From Anarhynchus alexandrinus (Eukaryota; Chordata; Aves; Charadriiformes; Charadriidae), in NCBI GenBank assembly GCA_008711295.1, contig VUYV01000003.1, positions 11,103,578-11,167,577 of the forward strand: 64,000 bases of DNA. Reading direction: 5' to 3'. The notes beneath the pieces are model-generated. The model was not told the DNA's origin, made no database searches, and saw only the letters and a list, made by a program, of their open reading frames with translations. The translations under genes were made by a program, and so were the position numbers. How positions within the stretch are numbered: position 1 is the stretch's first letter; each line of letters begins with the position of its first letter. Below, piece by piece: positions 50,461 to 63,381 of this stretch.

Positions 50461-52194
50461 ACCCCGCAAACACAACACCCACGTTTTGCTCCACAAGAGC
50501 GAGGAGTGACAGGTCTCCATGTCCCTGCACAACAGAACGCTGGGATGGGCAGCGCTGATGACAGTTCAAGTGGCACTCCAAGTAAATCTGCACTGAGAGA
50601 TTGTTTTGGCTGAAGACTAGACAGTAATCCTCTGCCGCCTCTTACAAAAGGTAGATTAATCTGTTGAGACCATTAAATTCTGTAACTGCTCTGGCTGAAT
50701 CCCCTGGTGTCCCACTTGGGAGTCCCTGTTTTTTTGTCTGTCTTTCTGTCCTTCATCCATCCTCCTACTGAAAGAGATCTGATAAAGTGACTTGCTAAAC
50801 TAATAGGACTGTATTGTTATACAGTTATTTTTGTTTCAGCATATAAAAATACGCTGGTAGAAAGGGAACATTTAAAAAACAAGCTTTTTTTTTTTCATAG
50901 CAGTACAGCTATGTAGAGAATTTGCCACCTATGCAGATGTGCAATATATTGCAAATGTTTTTTTCATGTTGTGGCAGCATTTTCTTGTCCAAGCTTAAGG
51001 AGTCACACCTTCAGGATCCTAATGTTTAATTGATATCAGTGAGTCACCACCCGTGCTGTGAGTCACTATGCTTCACATCAAGATGGAGGACTATTTGAAA
51101 CATGAAATGCTTGGGAAGACATCTGGCAAAAGCACCCAAAAAGTAACCATCCTGTACCTTCATTACAAGTGGTGAAAATCTGGACAGGGCTCACGCAGTG
51201 AGTCAGTATCTGCACTGAAGTTATAAAAGTCACAAATGTAAAGTCTGCTGCCTGTTTATTACTACAAACACAAGCTGTCTCAATTAAGGGCTCCTGCCCC
51301 AAAAGCACTTGTCCTCCAGAGGCCATAACGTTCTCCGTGGTGTCTAAGCACACTGAATACCCACTGCAAAAAGGTCATAATAACATGCCTACCAAGGATT
51401 TGATTTGTTCTACCTTCAGTCTGCTTGCATGGAAAAGTGCAAGGCAGACCCTTCTGTCCTTAAAAGGAGCAAAGAGAAAGGATGAGAGATGGTCTGGTCC
51501 AACGCTTGCCTGGAGCCTGATACAAAGATCCCATGAGAGGGGACCTGGACGCGCACACCCTCTCCCCACACCATGGGTCCGCAATCCGTTTCCAGCGACT
51601 GATGCCCAGACCACTGCTGAAGGAAAGCAGACCCTTTCCCAAACTGTCTGCAGGCAGATCACGCCCCCGCTCCAACTGCTCTCTACATCGGTTTTGGCAT
51701 GAGGAGACCAAAGGGTCACTGCCTTGGAGGACCCTGAGCCAGGCACAAAGTTACACCCTTGGTCCTTCCCTGGCCGGGCAGCACCCCGCTGCTGTGATGG
51801 GCTTTGCAGACTCCATCCTGAGGCACAAAACATGCCCCACGCACTGCACACAGCTTCTCACCCCCCCTGAGAGAAAAGGTCCTGCTTTGGGAACCCCAGC
51901 CTTGAAATATCCCTTACTCCACAGCTTACTGTGGCAGCCCCAAACCCCTCCTGGGGAAAAGCCGCAAGGTCCCCTGCACGTTAGATGGCAGATTTTTATT
52001 TTCATTTACTGGTCTCAAAGTCACCATTTGTCACTGAGGTCCTTGTTTGGTCTCTTCTTCCTTTGTTCCTCTCCTTCCTGCTTCATCTTTTTATAGCCAA
52101 ACCCTGTCAATTTTCCCTGCACGGCACTAGAATCCATCTTCTATATAAATATCTAATCTAGTAAGAGTTTAAATTTATGATGCCTTCAGATTCT

Positions 52195-52251
52195 CTTTGA
52201 GTGGTTTGTTGTTGTTTTTTTTTTTTTTTTCAAAAAAAGTAAACCACAAAG
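52195..52251. repeat. Inverted repeat enclosing T-run and A-run
   Basis: The left arm CTTTGAGTGGTTT (52195-52207) and right arm AAACCACAAAG (52241-52251) can pair with a 2-base bulge. The loop contains a long T run and seven A, which can themselves pair. No mobile-element features accompany it. Confidence 0.5.
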
Positions 52252-53993
52252 TTTTTTTTAAAAAACCCAAACTAATAATAAAAAAATAAAGTTATGCTTT
52301 TCATACAATATATACAACAAGAAGCAAAACAGTCTCCAGGTACTTATTCCTGGAGGAAAACCTCCAGGTCAGCAGACCAAGCACTAGAAAAAAAAAACAA
52401 CCCAGCAACAACAACAAAAACCAACAGAAAAGCAAAAAAGTCAGTACTTCTATCCTAATATACCTACCACTAATGCCTTTTCCCAGTACTAAACTATCCG
52501 AGTAATACTTATAGTTACAGCCACAGAAGACCACTGTACCAAGATTTCCCTCCAGGCTGCTACAGGACAACGCTTCTCTTCTCTGCTTCTCAACCCCCCG
52601 GGCCAAGGATGACCCTCTGGCTGTATTTTAATGTTAAAGAGAGTGTACAAGTTCCAGAAAAATAGCAAGATGCTCAACTTCACAGAAAATAACTGTGCAG
52701 CTAAACCACAGTAAGGAGGTCACAGGAGAAGCCTCCCAGAGGGACGTGGCAGCCCAACTACAACACTTAAAGTTGGGGTGGCTTTACTGCCACGTGACCA
52801 AGCTGCTCAGGTGTCTCTGTATTTCCCTCTCAGCCATGGCAACAACAGAGCATTTAAAGTATTTAACCTTCAAGGTTCAGGGTAGGGATGCCGCTCCTTT
52901 GGGATCACAGCTGGGCAAAGCACTCCCTGATTCGTACTTTAAGTGTCAATAAAGTGTTCTTGAGCACACCTGGCATTTTTTGACCACCAGTACAACCAGC
53001 TGGGTGGAAGTATCAAGAAGGTCACATTTCAAGATGGGGGCATTAAGAAGAGTAAAAAAAAATAAACCAAACAATCCTGGAAGACTTGAGAAGAAGAAGG
53101 TATAAGAATGAATGACTTCCTCTTTCTTTGACCAGCCACATTCAGAACGAAACATCTCCAAACTACATCTTCCCTTACCTTCTTATTGGACACAACTGGA
53201 CAGAAGAGTCATTAAAAAAAAAAAACCCACACACAAGAAAAACAACAAACCAGCTATTGAGAGGTTTTGTTGTTTGTTTTCTTTGAGCAGCAACTCAAAG
53301 CAGCCTACCCCACCTACGCTGGAGTGCCTCAACCCACCACATGGTCAACACCTGACTTCTAGGCTACTTCCTCTCTGCCTGATGCTAGACCTCCAAGTGC
53401 TGAGCACATCTAACTTTCTTCAGCTGTATCATAAGTGGATGCTTTTGCTGAAAGTCTTTGACCAGCGCCTGAGTGCTTAGGACCTCTTAAAGATAAATCC
53501 TTCTAATAAACAAATTTTTACTGAGCAAGTACACACTGGTATTTTGAGAGGTTTATAACCATCCCAGTTCACAAGAACTTTTACTCAGGTAGCAAAAGAG
53601 ATACGGTTGGTACCAGAGTATCACCTTTTGCTCAAAATCTGCCGCCTCCTCGTTCCCGACAAATCTGGGGTCCCTATTCCCATACACTGGAGCTTGCTAA
53701 CTCAACAGGGTTTGTTTTGTTCGGCTTCTTGTTCAATTCATTTTTCTTACAGCGGGAACAACATTTTCTGCACTTTTCATTCTTGAAAGCCGGTAAACCA
53801 TTTCTGACCACAGCAGACAGCTGGCCAGGAAAGCTGCAGCCCAGCAAAATCACTCATGAACGGTGAGCACAAGGTCATACACACAGAAATTGTCAGGTTG
53901 CTTTAACTACAGACGTGACTGCCTGGGCAACGCACCATTTGAAAAATAAAGCAAAGAAACTACTTTTGACTACTACCACAAAGCCAAAGGTTT

Positions 53994-54021
53994 GGGGAGG
54001 TGTAGGGGGAGGGGAGTGGGG
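53994..54021 (+). other. Potential G-quadruplex motif
   Basis: Four runs of at least four G (GGGG, GGGGG, GGGG, GGGG) with loops of 7, 1 and 3 bases occur within 28 bases. This is the strongest quadruplex-type motif in the window. A purine-rich GA tract follows to about 54040. The G strand is the template strand of SLC22A23. Confidence 0.65.
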
Positions 54022-57000
54022 AGAGAGAAAGAGGAGAGGGCATGTGAGCCAGAGGACACGTGCTTAGCTGTCTTCCAAGAAAGATATAATTAGATTGTGC
54101 AGCATTGTATGAAAGCAGTTTCATGTACCTATGAAAACAGCTTCCAGCTCCGCAAAACAGTACAGGACTGCACTACCATGGACTTCACAAATTTCCCTAA
54201 TGGTTTCTGAAGTTTAACACAGTTGAAGTTGCCGAAATACATCCTTCAAACCCATATTTTTGGATATGCATGACTTAGCTGTGAAGTTTCCACATTAATT
54301 TTTGAAGTGTATCTTAAGTCTGGTATTTCAGCCTTAAAAATAAAGCACACAGGCTCGGTGCCGTGCTGCCACACATCACCGCGTGAAGCACCGCTACGTA
54401 AAAGCGCACTTCCTCCTGGTTTGCAAACTTCATCCCGAAGACGGGACACCTCAGGCACAGGTTGTGTCAAGCTGCTTGCAACCAGAGAGGCAGAGATACA
54501 CTGCCTCCTGCATTAATTACCTCAGGGTAACCAGGCTGTGCCCACTATGCCCTTTGGGGAGATGCTGTCCCGCTCTCACCCCAGTATGTGCGTGGCCCCA
54601 TTGCCCCCCCCGCCCCGCAGCAGAAAGGCAATGCTGGCAGCAGATGCATTACTGTAGCATCTCCTGCCTGCTCCCAGCGAAGCAGCGCCAGGCTGCCAGC
54701 GGAGCTGCACCACGCACATCTGGGTGCCCTGTGTTGTGTCTAACGCCCTTCAGTCGTGGCTCACCTGTAAGAGCCATCGCTCCAGCGCGGCAAGAGGGCT
54801 CGAGCAACGCTGCAATCACAAAACAAGCCCAAAACTTCAAATACGCAAGAGGACACAAATCTACTTCATTTCAGAGCCAGTTAACTAACCTGGAGACGAC
54901 TTTAAATTGAATGCTCTACACTAAATTATTCCTTAGCCTATGCCATGAGCAAAGAAGACCCTCCAAGCTATTAATCGAGTACATCAGCAGAGTCCCAAGA
55001 TAATGAGATGCCACCTGAAACACTGCAAAACTGGAAAAGCTTCATCTACCCTTCAACTCCACATTTTAATGAGGAGCAATTAGTTCTTCTATTCCCAACC
55101 TTGCTCTCATCACAGGTCTGTTTCTTTTCCCCACTGGGAGAGGGAAGAAGGAAGTTTGCTAAGTAAATAATCATCACTAATACACTAACAATTAAAATAT
55201 GATTTGTTAATCATATGACAGTCTTCTGAACACTCAACATGATTAAATAAATTTTGGTAGCATCCATATACCACCCACTTCTCCATCACTACTTCTTTTA
55301 TTTTCAGTAGCAGGAGTTCCCTTTATTCTGAGATGTTGTGATCTTCTCCAGCTTTCACTCTCCCCAGATTAGTCAACTAACTTGTTTCTCAGCTGATGAG
55401 ATCTGCTTCACTTTTTCCAACTCCATAATGTCATCTAACATCAAAGAGTTGGGAGATACAAAATCTTACTTGCAGCTTTCACGAACACCATATTTATAAC
55501 TTTCCAGAGAGCAGGATCAGGATATTTCCATCTCTTTTACATCTCTGTGCTGTAATTAAGTATCTTTTCTACATGTATTCTCACATCATTAGGAGCTACT
55601 CTCACAAAACTAACTTTAAACCTATTCTTTGCTTTAATACCCATAGCTGTTTGCCTCCCTCGGGCTGTATGAAAAGACCAGGAGCAGCAATGCCTATCAC
55701 TAGGACTGAGACACACGGAGAAAAACGGTTTTTGAGTGCCATCCCTCAGTTTTCAGCTGACAGCCACCTTTATTCTGATCAAGGTATGTGCCGCTGGGAC
55801 TGGCTTTGTGACCAAGCTAAATAAAAAGTTAAACTAGTTTTGAAATTGGTAGTTAGAACAGGTCTAGGCACTGTAAATAGAAGCCATATATAAAAAAAAA
55901 AAACAAACCCAAACCAACATTTTGGTTAAATATTAACATTTGCTATCATCTGATTATCAAAAACAAGTTAACGCTTTGAGGACCGGTATTTTTCAGGTTG
56001 CCAAAACCACGTGTGCGTAAAACATACTGCACGTATGCAGCCTGGAAAAGGCTGACATGGCAGAAATCTAATTTGCTTTCTCATTGGGCCTTTTTAAGGA
56101 TTGGGGGGAAAAAAAAACTTGAAAATGTCAAGCATGGCATAAAAACTCTGAAACAGAGAAGGGGGAAGGAGACGACAAGAGGAGGAAGCCATTTCTCATG
56201 AGAAATACTCGCTCAAAGTCACCATAGATGAAAAGATCAGACACCTTAATTTTGACATGCAATTATTGCTGCCATGACCCTGCCCTCTCATCACTTGAGG
56301 ACGATAGCTATTATAATTCAGGCAAGAAGAAAAGGAGAGGGAGACGGGGGAAAAAAGAGGGACTGGTATTAATTCAAACATAAATAAATAGTACGGGGAA
56401 GGAAGAAAGGAGAAAAATATTCCACTTGTTTTACAAATCAAAATAAGAAACTGGTCTGCCGAGCTTGTATTGTTCATGCAGACAATGCTTTACGTAGCCC
56501 TGGGAGACTGAGCAGGGCAAAAGGTCTTATGGTTTAATTTACATTCCCTCGCCATAATAATATTTGTAGGGTGGACATTGCGACATTGTCTACGCGCCCG
56601 TGGACTTTGCTCTGGAGGCCAGGAGGAGACCAGGCAGCTCCAGAGCGCTGCAAAGTAACAGGAAGGCAGTACTTGAGCCAAAATGAATTCCTCCACAACT
56701 GCCCAGAGCCGAAAACCTTTTCCAGGCAACCAGACCACCCTGCTCTGAAAACAGCGCACAAGGGTGACTATAAATCACACACACTGCTGGACAAGGCAAA
56801 TGTACCACTTCCCTGCATCTCACAAGTAGCGTTCCTCATTTTCCTGACTTCGCTACTTGTGGGTCTAAATAGGCATCCCAGAAACAAGTATTAGGATATA
56901 TTCACTTATTTAATCTTTTGTTATTATGTGTGAGCAGGGCAACCGGCATTTCAGGGCCCTCCCAAATAAAGCAACAAAATAAAAATCTTAACAAAGCCTA

Positions 57001-57043
57001 ACAATGTGTCCGATATGCTGAATTTTCCTCCTGAGGAGGAGAT

Positions 57044-57080
57044 GAGTTAAAAAAAAAAAAAAAAAAGAAGAAGAAAAAAT
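57044..57080. repeat. A-rich tract at the edge of the CpG block
   Basis: A run of A followed by AAG units precedes the CpG-rich block at 57111. No retroelement body is visible next to it. Confidence 0.7.
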
Positions 57081-57110
57081 GTCTTCTCCACAGGAGTGAG
57101 TCCCACCTAG

Positions 57111-57420
57111 CCCATCGCCCCCCGAGCGCGTTTGCCCTGGCATCATCAGCTCGCAGGGCAGGTGGTTTTGCCCCAAACCCAACGGTTGTACCAAACCCGG
57201 GGGTCACACACCGCAGCCAGCCCCGATCCACCTCCCGCCGCATGGGAATAGGCACAGACCTACTGCGCGTTCCCGGCAGGTATGACGTGGGCTGGAATCG
57301 GCGGGAACTACTCAACATGCAGGTGAATCATCGCTGCCCACTGGGTTTTACGGGCCGACAGCACAGCAGGCTGCGCAGCGCCCGCGCTGGGCGCGGGGGT
57401 TATCAGGCGCTGATACTGGT
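57111..57420. promoter_or_regulatory. CpG-island-like block in intron 1
   Basis: By hand count about 27 CpG fall in 310 bp at roughly 60% GC, giving an observed/expected ratio near 0.9 in a window that is mostly CpG-poor. Such retained CpG usually means an unmethylated regulatory region in the germ line. It lies upstream of exon 2 in the direction of transcription, so an alternative SLC22A23 promoter is possible. It does not encode the known exon 1 peptide, and no TATA box or convincing first exon with a donor was found on either strand. Confidence 0.5.
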
Positions 57421-60144
57421 TTTGCCTGGGATGCCTCCGCAACACACCCCAACGACACCTTCTGGAAGGGGCTCGAAAGTCCTTTCTCCCTCCTTCAGGT
57501 CCCTTTCCTTCCCCCTTGACTTTAAAAGGGAATCCAGAGTGCACACAGTCACCTGCTGTCAAAAGTCAACTGGAAAAAAAAGATATAAAAATAAATTACA
57601 TTATGAGAGCTGAGCACACATTTCGGAGTCGAGGCGAGCAGAGCCCAAGAGAAGCCACTTTGAGGGAATTCAGTGCAAGAACTGAACACTCAGCACCGCT
57701 GCAAAGCCGCAGCATCTTCCTATGACAGGGTTCTCTGATCTTCTACACGTAGTCTACAGCGAACCCCGCTCTTCTTCTACAGCAAGATCTCAGCCTAATT
57801 AATTCCACGGTTACTCGTGGGTAACCCAGCACCGGCCAGGCTGGGCTGCAGAAGAGCGGGAGGAGGAAGGGCTATGAACAGAAGAGAACAAGATCTACTG
57901 TCCCAGGCAGGGACGCCAGGTAGTGCGGCAGGGAAACCGGGCAGAAACAAATAGGCTGACAGGGAAAACAAGAGACAAAAGCATTGGATCCCTTTCAGCA
58001 TTTTCTAAATTTAGCAGCCCTCTAGAATTAATTTGGAAAGCTTTCATTTAAGACTTCGCACCATTAGTGCGGCCAAAAGATTTTAAGTTAAGATTCCAGA
58101 TGTTACTTCATTAAAAAATGAACACCTTCAAGTTCAGCTGGCCTGTAATCCTCATCTCAATGTCACCATCAGAACTGGCTCCAAATTAGATACCTTCCTA
58201 AGTGCCCCTTCCTCCTCTTTGACAAACGCTTTAAGAAAAACATGAGGTCATCTTTCATAATCGCACTCTTGTAGCCAGAGTAAGAAGAGGTAAAACTGTT
58301 AGTGCACTTTAGAAATTTCGTTTCAGACTGCCTGAACAGCTGGTAAATATACACTGTAGTCTGCAACTTCTGCCACAGCATGGGCAGGGTCGGTGTATTT
58401 AAACTAAATGACCGAGATACAGGATGTATTAGGGAGTGGAAACAAAAACAAACAAAACCCCAACCATTTCAAACATCACGTCCATCCAGACAAAAAACAA
58501 AACAAACAAACCACAGTTGTTTGACATACACACATATGAAGGGCTCAATAGCAAGTCTTGGAAAGCTAAGAAGGACTTTAACATATTTCAATATGGGATT
58601 ACCATCCTGGAGGATCATTGCTAGGAGGATCATGCTACTAAAATATTACACAAGGCTGAAATCAGATTCCTGTATCTGAGATGCTTTATCTTAAGGGTGA
58701 TAATAAACATTAACTCTATGTACATTCCCTCTAGTGGAAAAAAAATAAAATATTACACACCAGATAGAAAACCTAAGACTACCTGAGTTCTCGATGTCAG
58801 TATTGCTCTTAACCCAGTCTCTGTTTTCTAGACCAATCGCTTCAAAATTTTTTGGCTCGGTACATAACACCACCTCCACTCCCCCCAAGTAAATAAAAAC
58901 AGTATCTAGGCTCACTAAACAGGTATTTGTAGTCTGGTGATATCATACTCTTATCTCAAACATCAGGTAATTTGCAGCTTGCAAACAGGCGGAGGACAGT
59001 TCTTCACCTCCGGGAAACTGCAGGTGCTGCTCCCCAAACAGCCGTCCCCCTTCCTTCACTCCTCTCAGCCACAAACTCACCCCGTTGTTTTAGGGTGTCG
59101 TTGGCCAGCGCCCCGATAACCCGGAGGCTCCATCACCACGTTCAGCGTGCAGGGGCAGGTCCCACAGCAGCTGCATCAGGACAGGCCACCAGCTCTCCTC
59201 CCTCCCTCCCTCTTTAACGAGCAGATTCCTCAAGCCTGCGAGCCCTCAGACCCACAACCACTAACTCTTTATCAGCTAACTCGCAGAGAGAAGGCATGGG
59301 CCGGGGGGGAGGAATTTGGGATCTCTCCCATAGCTGAGGAAGCCATAAAAAAAAAAAGTAATAGAAGTTTACTGTGGTCTGCCAGCATTTCTGGATACCT
59401 CTGACCACAGGGACTTGTTGACCCCTTCAGCACCCATTAGGAGCAGAGAGAGTCATTCCAAAGCCTCGTCTGAAAGCGATTTAGACTAGTCTTTCTGCCC
59501 ATCGCAGGTACCTGCCCTGAAGGTCCCTACGCCCCCTTCAATCCGCACAACGGCAGTAAGGTCACGGGTAGATACACTAGCTTCCATCTTGCCGCTTCTC
59601 ACCCAACTACCGCACTGGGTACAATAACTCAAGGTTTTCATTGATTTGGGACTACACAGAAGCCTGTCAGCCACGAACCAACACCAACAAGACTAATCCT
59701 GGCAGTTGCAGGAGGAAAGAAAAAAAAAAAAAAGAAAGAGAAGAATCAGCATTTCTGAAGTCTCTTTGCAGAGATCAGCCAAGTGGAGAATATGCAGAAA
59801 CGAGCGAGAGATCTCCTCCCATTTGTGCTTAGAAAGGGTGGCACAGCTCTTATCTTGGGAAGTGACCTCATCAGGGTGATCCCCTTCAAATTAATTAACA
59901 ACTATACTCTGAAAGTCCACTTGAAATGCACACCTATCCCCTACCCCAAGGAATATCACCCTACACGCAGTGCCAAATTTGTTGCCACTGCTGCCACACA
60001 CAGATTTGTTTGTTTGTTTAGCATTTCTGACTACTTGCAAGTACCTGCAATAATCCCATGTGACAATACCACAGTCTAGGGCACATGACACTGCACAGAG
60101 CCATTTCACTTCCTTAACCTAGCAGAAAACCCAGGAAAAAAAAG

Positions 60145-60181
60145 ATAGTAATAATAATATAGTAAAAAATATATATATTTA
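60145..60181. repeat. AT-rich low-complexity tract
   Basis: ATA and AT units form an AT-only tract broken by two G residues. It is simple sequence. Confidence 0.8.
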
Positions 60182-61129
60182 AAGAGAAAGTTTTCTACCA
60201 GGTTAGCAAACTAAGTCAGCTGAGGATGTGCCCAGAAAAGTGCCAGACCTGCCATAAAAGCAAGGGAAAGAAAGGCTGGTAGGGCACAGAACATTTTGCA
60301 GGGGCAAAGAGCATCACATCCCAGCAGGAACTGATCCAGGTTCCCACCACGACAGCACTGCTCAGTGCTTGCTGCATGGCAGCGCTGCCCCTGGGCCATT
60401 TGGCTCTCCTGAATTAAGCGTCACTTTTTTTGGAGGGGACAATTTGCTAGGAGCTCAGCCAAACTGGCACGAGAACGATCGAAGCAGTGGCAAATAGGTA
60501 AAACAACGGCATGTTACTTGGGAAAGATGACTCAACCCAAATCAAGTGGGAAGTTGAGAGCCAAGAGAACAGCACTGCAGCAAAACAAGGCATCTGGAGC
60601 AGAAAAGCAGCCACAACAGGAATTCCCTTGCGACTAGACATGAAATATTATTACATAATTGCTCTGGGTGATTAAAACGCAGCCTTCAACTAACCACTTC
60701 CCTCTAGGCCACCCCCAAGAGGCGGAACGATCTGGAACGCTGCGGGCGCACGCAGAGGGATGCTGTGCCATCAACCCCTGCAATTTAATCAAGCCTCAGT
60801 CCTTGCCCATCGTCAGCTTTCGGTGTCCATTATACAAATTAGCATCCAGAACAACAAACCACCCCACCACGTAACGCAAACGAACGCAGCGGACAGGTCA
60901 TCCTAGTAACGGAGGGGAAAAAACAACCAGCATCAATCCTGTAACTAAGAGCTTCCGTGAAAACTTTGCCCCAAGATTACAGCTGGCTCTGCAGATGGTC
61001 AGAAGATACAGACACTAAAGAAGTCAACGAGACAGTTAGAAAAGCCCCTGCTGAGTACACACCTCAACTTCCCGCTAGGCTTCACGGCTACCTCCTATGT
61101 TTAGTTGTCGTTATGTTGCTTATTGCGTT

Positions 61130-61185
61130 AATGCTAATAATTTATCTGAAGCATCACTTTACAGATGGGTAAAACGAGACCTCTG
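61130..61185 (-). mobile_element. Possible ancient MIR/L2 relic, minus orientation
   Basis: CACTTTACAGATGGGTAAAA resembles the widely shared reverse-strand MIR/L2 motif CATTTTACAGATGAGGAAAC. About 19 of 25 bases agree by my comparison from memory, and a TAATAATTTATC stretch upstream also fits. Short and old, so uncertain. Confidence 0.35.
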
Positions 61186-61203
61186 GTTTCCCCATGGCAA
61201 AAC

Positions 61204-61225
61204 AAAAAAAAAAAAAAAAAAAAAN
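61204..61225. repeat. Poly-A run ending in an unresolved base (N)
   Basis: About 21 A residues run up to the single N at 61225. The assembly or base call probably failed at the homopolymer; the true length is unknown. Confidence 0.85.
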
Positions 61226-63206
61226 ACAGTGGTGAGATACACAGACCATTTAAAAGACAGATTATTTTTTTTTTTTTTAATAGCCTTTTGCCTAAAGGCT
61301 AGTTCAGGGTACATCTCTCACAAACAGTACACGTGCGCTCTGTTTATAGCAGTGTGATAATGGTGATGTTGTGATAAAGAATAGATTAAAATACTCAAAG
61401 AAGCATTTAGCTGTGAAAAAGACTTACAACAGAATTGTCCTAAAGGGAGATATTTATGTACAAACCAAGATAAAGTCCAGGATTTATGTACCAAGTCAGG
61501 ACATGAGCTCAGATGGGTGATTTAATACAGCCACTGGAATCCCTGCGGTTAAATTATGCATCTGACCTCTTCGCTATATGTATTTTAACAGTGTTAAATA
61601 ATAAGCAGTATGGCCTTTATTACCATTTCCAGTTGTAATGACTGGCAGCACTATAAAAAGCGCCGTTCCCAGCGACTCAGCCGAGGAGGTCAGGGTAACG
61701 GCAGCGCCCAGCGTGGTAATGCCGCCCTTCAAGGAAGGTGCAAGGCCACCTCTGGCTCCAGCAAAGACTCAAAGAGAAGCGGGGGCTAAACATAGCATAG
61801 AACGGGGCTGGAAACAGCGAGATCTCCGCTCCATCCATCCCAAGCATGACACAAGCTGGGAAAAAGCAGGCACCAGGGAAGGTAGAGCTGAAGAAGCAGG
61901 GATGAAGACACAACGTCTGATGAAGGGTACCATTAGGAGAGAGGCCACGGAGACGGGGAAACCTAACGTAGTTTAAGGACAGCTATCTGCTCCCGAGGAA
62001 TGGGGGACAGTGACGTCTCACGTGCACGTACATCACCAAAATGCAGAGCAGGAAATACACTTTGCGCTAAATAACCCCAATTGTTTCGTCGTTTCTGGAG
62101 ACAAAGCAGCGATGGAGCATCCAGCAGCCATTAGCTTGGACCGCCGAAGATGAGAACAAGGGGATTTACCGGCCAAACAAAAGTGCATTTTTTATTAATA
62201 TACTTTTGGCTCTCTTTATGATATTTCAATATAACCCCTGGCTACTACACAGATGAGCGTATATTAGACTAAGATTTAATAAAACTCTATTTAGAAAGAT
62301 GAGAACATTGCATAATACATTACAGAAACAAATGTATTTTTGAGGAGAGTTAAGGGAGAGCTGAACATCCAGTCTTCTGAATTCATCCAGGGCAGCTCTC
62401 TCTCACAAAGGATGGTGGGATGCATGTAAGAGGAGTCAGCAGTTACGAGAATTGCTCCCACAGTATCAGAGCTCCTGAGGGTTTGTAAGAAAGTAAGTCT
62501 GAACTAAGCCACACTGATGTTCTGCCTGGGTTTTTCCTCTCCTTCTTCATTAGCATAAAAACAGACAGCACACCCACCCAGAAAACCCCCAAAACAAAAG
62601 CAAAGCACAAACTAAGGAGGAATCCTGACCCCAAGAAAACAGCCTAATTATAATTACATGGGATTACAAATCAAAGCGAAAAAGCTGCCAAGTTTTTGGA
62701 AGCGAGCATACAACAAAAATAAACTCCACACTGGAAAAACCCATAGTCTCGAAAGATGATTATTATTCTTTCTAATAGAAAACAAGACAGCAGGGACCAC
62801 AGCTGTTTATTTATCCCTGAAAATTGATCTGCCCTTTACCGCAAGTTCTTCCAAAGAACACTTTTTCATTATTTTTAAAGAAGCGTGCAAGATAGCAAAT
62901 TAACTCTCCCTCGACCTTTTGTGGCCAACTTGATGATGACCTTCAAAAGACTCAAACATTTCAAAAAGATTTTTTTTTTTTTTACAGTTTTCACTAAAAG
63001 GAATATTCCAAGATAATTTTTTTCATGCTTAAGCATCGGTGTTAAACCCTAAAAATATATGATCCAGTCTCTGGTTATAAACAGAAGAAAATCTGCCTCT
63101 CTTAAATGTCAAATTTCGTTACGCACTTCTACATCACAAACCATTCAAGCCCACCATGTGGCTGTGTTTTTCTCATGGAAGGAGAGTAGCTGGGTTGCCT
63201 TTTTTT

Positions 63207-63381
63207 TTAATCCATTCTGGGTTCAAGTTTTTTAGGGATTTGCTTTACCTACTTTTTCCCCTATTGCTTTCAAGGGACACAAAGAGAAACTGAAATGGNT
63301 TAATCCATTCTGGGTTCAAGGTTTTGCTTTACCTACTTTTTCTCTGTTGCTTTCAAGGGACACAAAGAGAAACTGAAATGG
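63207..63381. repeat. Near-duplicate flanks around a single-N gap (assembly join)
   Basis: A left copy (63207-63298) and right copy (63300-63381) both begin TTAATCCATTCTGGGTTCAAG and end GAGAAACTGAAATGG (each motif is shared by the two copies). The N at 63299 is the junction. The left copy is 10 bases longer around its TTTTTTAGGGATTT part, and two further bases differ (CCCCTATTG against CTCTGTTG). As at 43948, this looks like two versions of one locus placed side by side. Confidence 0.85.

Larger units (their letters stand above)
50268..57099 (-). other. SLC22A23 intron 1, middle part: no gene seen
   Basis: No exon or RNA gene is recognised. The stretch includes a short CpG cluster directly after the LTR (50386-50460), an inverted repeat around T and A runs (52195-52251), a quadruplex motif (53994-54021), and open frames of up to 187 codons (51533-52096, plus) and 175 codons (54383-54910, plus). 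Those frames have no domain, repeat or splice context and are consistent with chance. A second frame on the opposite strand (51375-51851) overlaps the first, which also argues for GC-rich non-coding sequence. Confidence 0.6.
57421..63206 (-). other. SLC22A23 intron 1, distal part: no gene seen
   Basis: No exon is recognised. The stretch holds A/C-rich simple sequence (58440-58515), short A runs (59724-59735), an AT tract (60145-60181), a possible MIR/L2 relic (61130-61185) and a poly-A run interrupted by an unresolved base (61204-61225). Moderate CpG density occurs at 61665-61750. Open frames of up to 112 codons (61638-61976) have no recognisable product. Confidence 0.6.

Noticed and set aside
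50266..50613. 115-codon open frame starting in the target duplication just after the LTR
   Set aside because: Its start depends on the insertion context and the peptide is unlike any retroviral or cellular protein I know; probably chance in a CpG-rich stretch.
49300..51000. Internal retroviral genes around the LTR
   Set aside because: Only one LTR is present with its target duplication directly on both sides, so no internal region remains.
51533..52096. 187-codon open frame on the plus strand
   Set aside because: No recognisable domain, an overlapping 158-codon frame on the other strand, and a length compatible with chance in 64 kb of six-frame sequence.
54383..54910. 175-codon open frame on the plus strand
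   Set aside because: Low-complexity Cys/Pro-rich translation without family resemblance, and no splice or promoter context.
56998..57318. Minus-strand open frame in the CpG-rich block considered as SLC22A23 exon 1
   Set aside because: It lacks the expected signal-anchor TM1 and the extracellular loop ending before WDLVC, and runs into a poly-T (poly-Phe) tract.
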